Source: an uncultured Ruminococcus sp. (GTDB taxonomy: Bacteria > Bacillota > Clostridia > Oscillospirales > Ruminococcaceae). Taken from it: a DNA stretch of 8,704 nt. The translations under genes were made by a program, and so were the position numbers. The number at the start of each line of letters is the position of its first letter. The first letter of the stretch is position 1. Under the pieces are notes generated by a model, which searched no databases, was not told the DNA's origin, and saw only the letters and a program-made list of their open reading frames with translations. The DNA lies in assembly GCA_946188175.1 (NCBI GenBank), contig CAMHUJ010000048.1:1-8704 (forward strand). Reading direction: 5' to 3'. Shown here piece after piece: positions 6,307-8,704 of the stretch.

Positions 6307-6903
6307 ATGATGACTGAACTGGAAATCATGCAGCGCGCAAAGCAATATATTGATGCGCTGGCAAACGGATATAACCCGCTTTCCGGACAGCCTGTTCGGG
6401 ACGATGATGTTGTCAATCAAGTGCGAATTTCGCGTTGTTTATTCTATGTTTCCGGCGTGCTGCAAAAGGTGATCGACAACGGCGGCGAGATACAAAGAAA
6501 GAAGCAGCCCAAACCTCCGAAATCAGTAAAGGAACCGTTCTTCCTTACACATGAGCAGATCGTGTTGCTGCAACCTCAAAATACAGCGCTGTCTGCTACA
6601 AAAGTCGCAGGTATTGCAAATGAATTAATTGATGATGAACATATGAAGAAACTAAAAGGAACGGACATAGCCGGTTGGCTTCTCTCTGTCGGCCTGCTAC
6701 AAGAAGTAGAAAGCGCCACCGGAAGAAAACGAAAGGTTCCGACGCAAAACGGTGAAATGCTTGGGATGAAGGAAACAAGCTTTATCAATGAACAAGGTGT
6801 TCCGACGCAATATACCGTGTATGACAAGAATGCGCAGCAATTCATTTTTGATAACATGGAAACACTCATTGCATTTATACGTGAAAGAGAAGCAGAGAAA
6901 TGA
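6307..6903 (+). CDS. Uncharacterised partner of the exonuclease-RecQ protein
   Basis: A 198-residue protein I cannot assign to a named family. The N-terminus (about 4-62) is a compact helical unit: QRAKQYIDALANGYNPLSGQ, then DDDVVNQVRISRCLFYVSGV and LQKVIDNGGEI, which reads like a conserved module. A basic Pro/Lys linker follows (64-76). Residues 96-154 have the rhythm of a winged helix: SATKVAGIANELI, DIAGWLLSVGLL, then RKRKVPTQNGEMLGM; nucleic-acid binding is therefore plausible. The C-terminus (160-198) contains QYTVYDKNAQQFIFDNM. GGGGG at 6296-6300 serves as ribosome site; either ATG 6307 or 6310 is possible. Its stop overlaps the next start by 4 nt (ATGA at 6900-6903), which points to translational coupling and to a shared job with the helicase, for instance as a loading or targeting subunit. 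Confidence 0.75.
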   Translation: MMTELEIMQRAKQYIDALANGYNPLSGQPVRDDDVVNQVRISRCLFYVSGVLQKVIDNGGEIQRKKQPKPPKSVKEPFFLTHEQIVLLQPQNTALSATKVAGIANELIDDEHMKKLKGTDIAGWLLSVGLLQEVESATGRKRKVPTQNGEMLGMKETSFINEQGVPTQYTVYDKNAQQFIFDNMETLIAFIREREAEK

Positions 6904-8704
6904 AACCAATCCTATTCTTTGATGCAGAGATCAATCCCGAAAACGGGCAGATACTGGATATTGGCGCAGTCGATGCTGACGGGCGTCAGTTTCATGCTGC
7001 CCCTGTGGGGGAATTCACTGAATTTGTCAAGGAATACAGCTTTATCGGCGGTCACAATATCCTCAGCTTTGACCTGAAATATCTCGAAGCGGCGATACCG
7101 CAGAGAGCGTCAGCGCAGTATGTTGACACGCTCTGTCTGTCGCCGCTTTTGTTTCCTGCAAAGCCATATCACCGGCTTCTGAAAGATGATAAGCTCCAGA
7201 CAGATTCGCTCAGTAATCCGCTGGATGATGCCGTGAAATCATTTGAGCTGTTCTGCGATGAAGTCACGGCCTTTGAAGCGCTGGACGATACTCTGAAACA
7301 GATCTGGTATCTTCTGCTGCATCAACTGCCGGGGTTCTCCGGTTTCTTCTCATATCTCGATTTTGCTGCGGATAACGATGCCGTCAAGCTGATTGCGGAG
7401 TATTTTGACGGCAAAATCTGTGCCAATGCACCGCTGTCATTTATGGTTATGAATCATCCGCGCGAGCTCGCCTATTGCCTTGCGCTGATCTCTGCTGATG
7501 ACCGGCATTCGATCACGCCGCCGTGGGTTCAGATCAATTACCCGCTGGTGGACAACTATATGCGCGTGCTGCGCAATCATCCCTGTGAAAAGGGATGCCC
7601 TTACTGTGCGCAAAAACTTGATGTGAAACGTAAGCTGACAGAGGTATTCGGGTATCCGTCCTTCCGTACCTATGAAGGCGAACCATTGCAGGAACGCGCA
7701 GCCGATGCTGCCGTTCACAACAAATCGCTGCTTGCGATCTTTCCTACCGGCGGCGGAAAGTCAATCACATTTCAGCTTCCGGCGCTCATGGCCGGTGAGA
7801 ACGCCAAAGGTCTGACCGTTATCATTTCGCCGCTGCAATCGCTGATGAAAGACCAGGTGGATAATCTGGCGGAGCGCGGCATCACCGATGCAGTCACTAT
7901 CAACGGTCTGCTGAATGCTGTGGAGCGTGCCGAAGCGATCGAGCGCGTACAGAACGGCATTGCATCTTTGCTCTACATCTCGCCGGAATCGCTGCGCTCC
8001 CGAACGATTGAGAAGCTGCTGCTCTCGCGAAATGTTGTACGTTTTGTCATAGACGAAGCACACTGCTTCTCTGCGTGGGGACAGGATTTCCGCGTGGACT
8101 ATCTCTATATCGGAGATTTTATCCGTCATCTTCAGGAAAAGAAGAATATCTGCTATTCGATTCCGGTATCCTGCTTTACTGCAACCGCAAAACAGAAGGT
8201 CATTGAGGATATCCGCGACTATTTCAAGGTGAAGCTGGGGCTGGATCTGGAACTGTATGCGACTACTGCCGCCCGCAGCAATCTTCGTTATGAGGTACTG
8301 TATCAGGCAGATGATAACGAAAAATATGATACGCTGCGCAGACTGATCGAGCAGAAGAACTGCCCGACGATTATCTATGTGTCCCGTACCAAGCGTACTG
8401 TGCAGATCGCGCAGAAACTGACAGATGACGGCTACGAAGCAAGACCGTTTCACGGAAAAATGGACAGCAGCGAAAAAGTCGAGAATCAGGAGGCGTTTAT
8501 CGCCGGAGAGGTGCAGATCATTGTTGCAACCTCTGCCTTTGGCATGGGCGTGGACAAAAAGGATGTCGGTCTGGTGATCCACTATGACATCTCTGATTCT
8601 TTGGAAAACTATGTGCAGGAAGCAGGCAGAGCGGGACGCGATCCGAATCTGAATGCAGACTGCTATGTTCTTTTCAATGAAGGCGACCTTGACAAGCATT
8701 TTAT
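6900..8704 (+). CDS. DEDD exonuclease / Cys cluster / RecQ-type DNA helicase fusion, 3' end missing
   Basis: 601 codons are visible and the frame runs off the right edge. Residues 1-~115 resemble a DEDD 3'-5' exonuclease: FDAE (D8, E10, Exo I), GGHNILSFDLKYL (51-63, D58, Exo II), and NPLDDA (106-111) as probable Exo III. A middle region carries C229-x3-C233-x2-C236 in HPCEKGCPYC; the fourth ligand is not obvious. The helicase core follows: FPTGGGKS (281-288, Walker A, K287), ISPLQSLMKDQVDNL (motif Ia), DEAHC (385-389, Walker B), SCFTATAKQK (motif III), VATSAFGMGVDKKDV (motif V) and QEAGRAGRD (573-581, motif VI, RecQ type). It should unwind DNA 3'-5' using ATP and trim 3' ends. All catalytic motifs look intact. 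RecQ zinc-binding, winged-helix and HRDC regions, if present, lie beyond the window. It differs from housekeeping RecQ by ~270 extra N-terminal residues; the N-terminal exonuclease recalls the layout of eukaryotic WRN. It is coupled to the upstream gene. Confidence 0.9.
   Translation, partial: MKPILFFDAEINPENGQILDIGAVDADGRQFHAAPVGEFTEFVKEYSFIGGHNILSFDLKYLEAAIPQRASAQYVDTLCLSPLLFPAKPYHRLLKDDKLQTDSLSNPLDDAVKSFELFCDEVTAFEALDDTLKQIWYLLLHQLPGFSGFFSYLDFAADNDAVKLIAEYFDGKICANAPLSFMVMNHPRELAYCLALISADDRHSITPPWVQINYPLVDNYMRVLRNHPCEKGCPYCAQKLDVKRKLTEVFGYPSFRTYEGEPLQERAADAAVHNKSLLAIFPTGGGKSITFQLPALMAGENAKGLTVIISPLQSLMKDQVDNLAERGITDAVTINGLLNAVERAEAIERVQNGIASLLYISPESLRSRTIEKLLLSRNVVRFVIDEAHCFSAWGQDFRVDYLYIGDFIRHLQEKKNICYSIPVSCFTATAKQKVIEDIRDYFKVKLGLDLELYATTAARSNLRYEVLYQADDNEKYDTLRRLIEQKNCPTIIYVSRTKRTVQIAQKLTDDGYEARPFHGKMDSSEKVENQEAFIAGEVQIIVATSAFGMGVDKKDVGLVIHYDISDSLENYVQEAGRAGRDPNLNADCYVLFNEGDLDKHF

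Noticed and set aside
7761..8699. 312-codon open frame on the minus strand
   Set aside because: It lies fully opposite the helicase core, whose plus-strand motifs (Walker A, DEAHC, QEAGRAGRD) are unmistakable. The minus product has no recognisable domain.
1..8704. tRNA/rRNA genes, CRISPR arrays, insertion sequences, integrase or attachment sites
   Set aside because: I looked on both strands and saw no cloverleaf, regularly spaced repeats, transposase frame or paired terminal repeats.

Overview
The window looks like a chromosomal stretch of a Gram-positive Bacillota, most likely a gut Clostridia (Ruminococcus or Oscillospiraceae type). This rests on strong AAGGAGG-type ribosome sites, a CnaB/SpaA surface protein next to a TasA/camelysin-like exported protein, a VanZ-like membrane protein, and moderate G+C genes separated by AT-rich gaps. 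The taxon is an inference from protein style; no marker gene is present.

Layout. (1) 1-1886, plus strand: the 3' end of a surface protein with a CnaB/SpaA fold, then a signal-anchored TasA-like exported protein, closed by a clear rho-independent terminator. (2) 1901-2593, minus strand: a single VanZ-family membrane protein with its own extended -10 promoter and a probable terminator. (3) 2594-3176: AT-rich non-coding DNA with a strong plus-strand terminator that has no visible gene in front of it (2962-2996), then a perfect consensus promoter (3070-3098) overlapped by an inverted repeat that looks like an operator. (4) 3177-6108, plus strand: four tightly packed genes (double zinc-ribbon protein, helical protein, TerB-like protein with duplicated acidic motif, glycine-zipper membrane protein). 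(5) 6307-8704, plus strand: a small protein of unknown function overlapping by 4 nt (ATGA) a large protein that joins a DEDD-type 3'-5' exonuclease domain, a Cys cluster and a RecQ-type helicase; it runs off the window.

The most interesting part is block 4. It reads as a controlled operon: one near-ideal promoter, one possible repressor site, and four genes whose products combine a metal-binding sensor or adaptor, two soluble alpha-helical proteins (one TerB-like) and a protein with a glycine-rich membrane segment. This is the kind of set found in membrane-stress or anti-phage modules, but no function is proven from sequence. The exonuclease-RecQ pair follows after 198 nt with no recognisable promoter, so it could be part of the same transcript and add a nucleic-acid arm, or be an independent repair pair.
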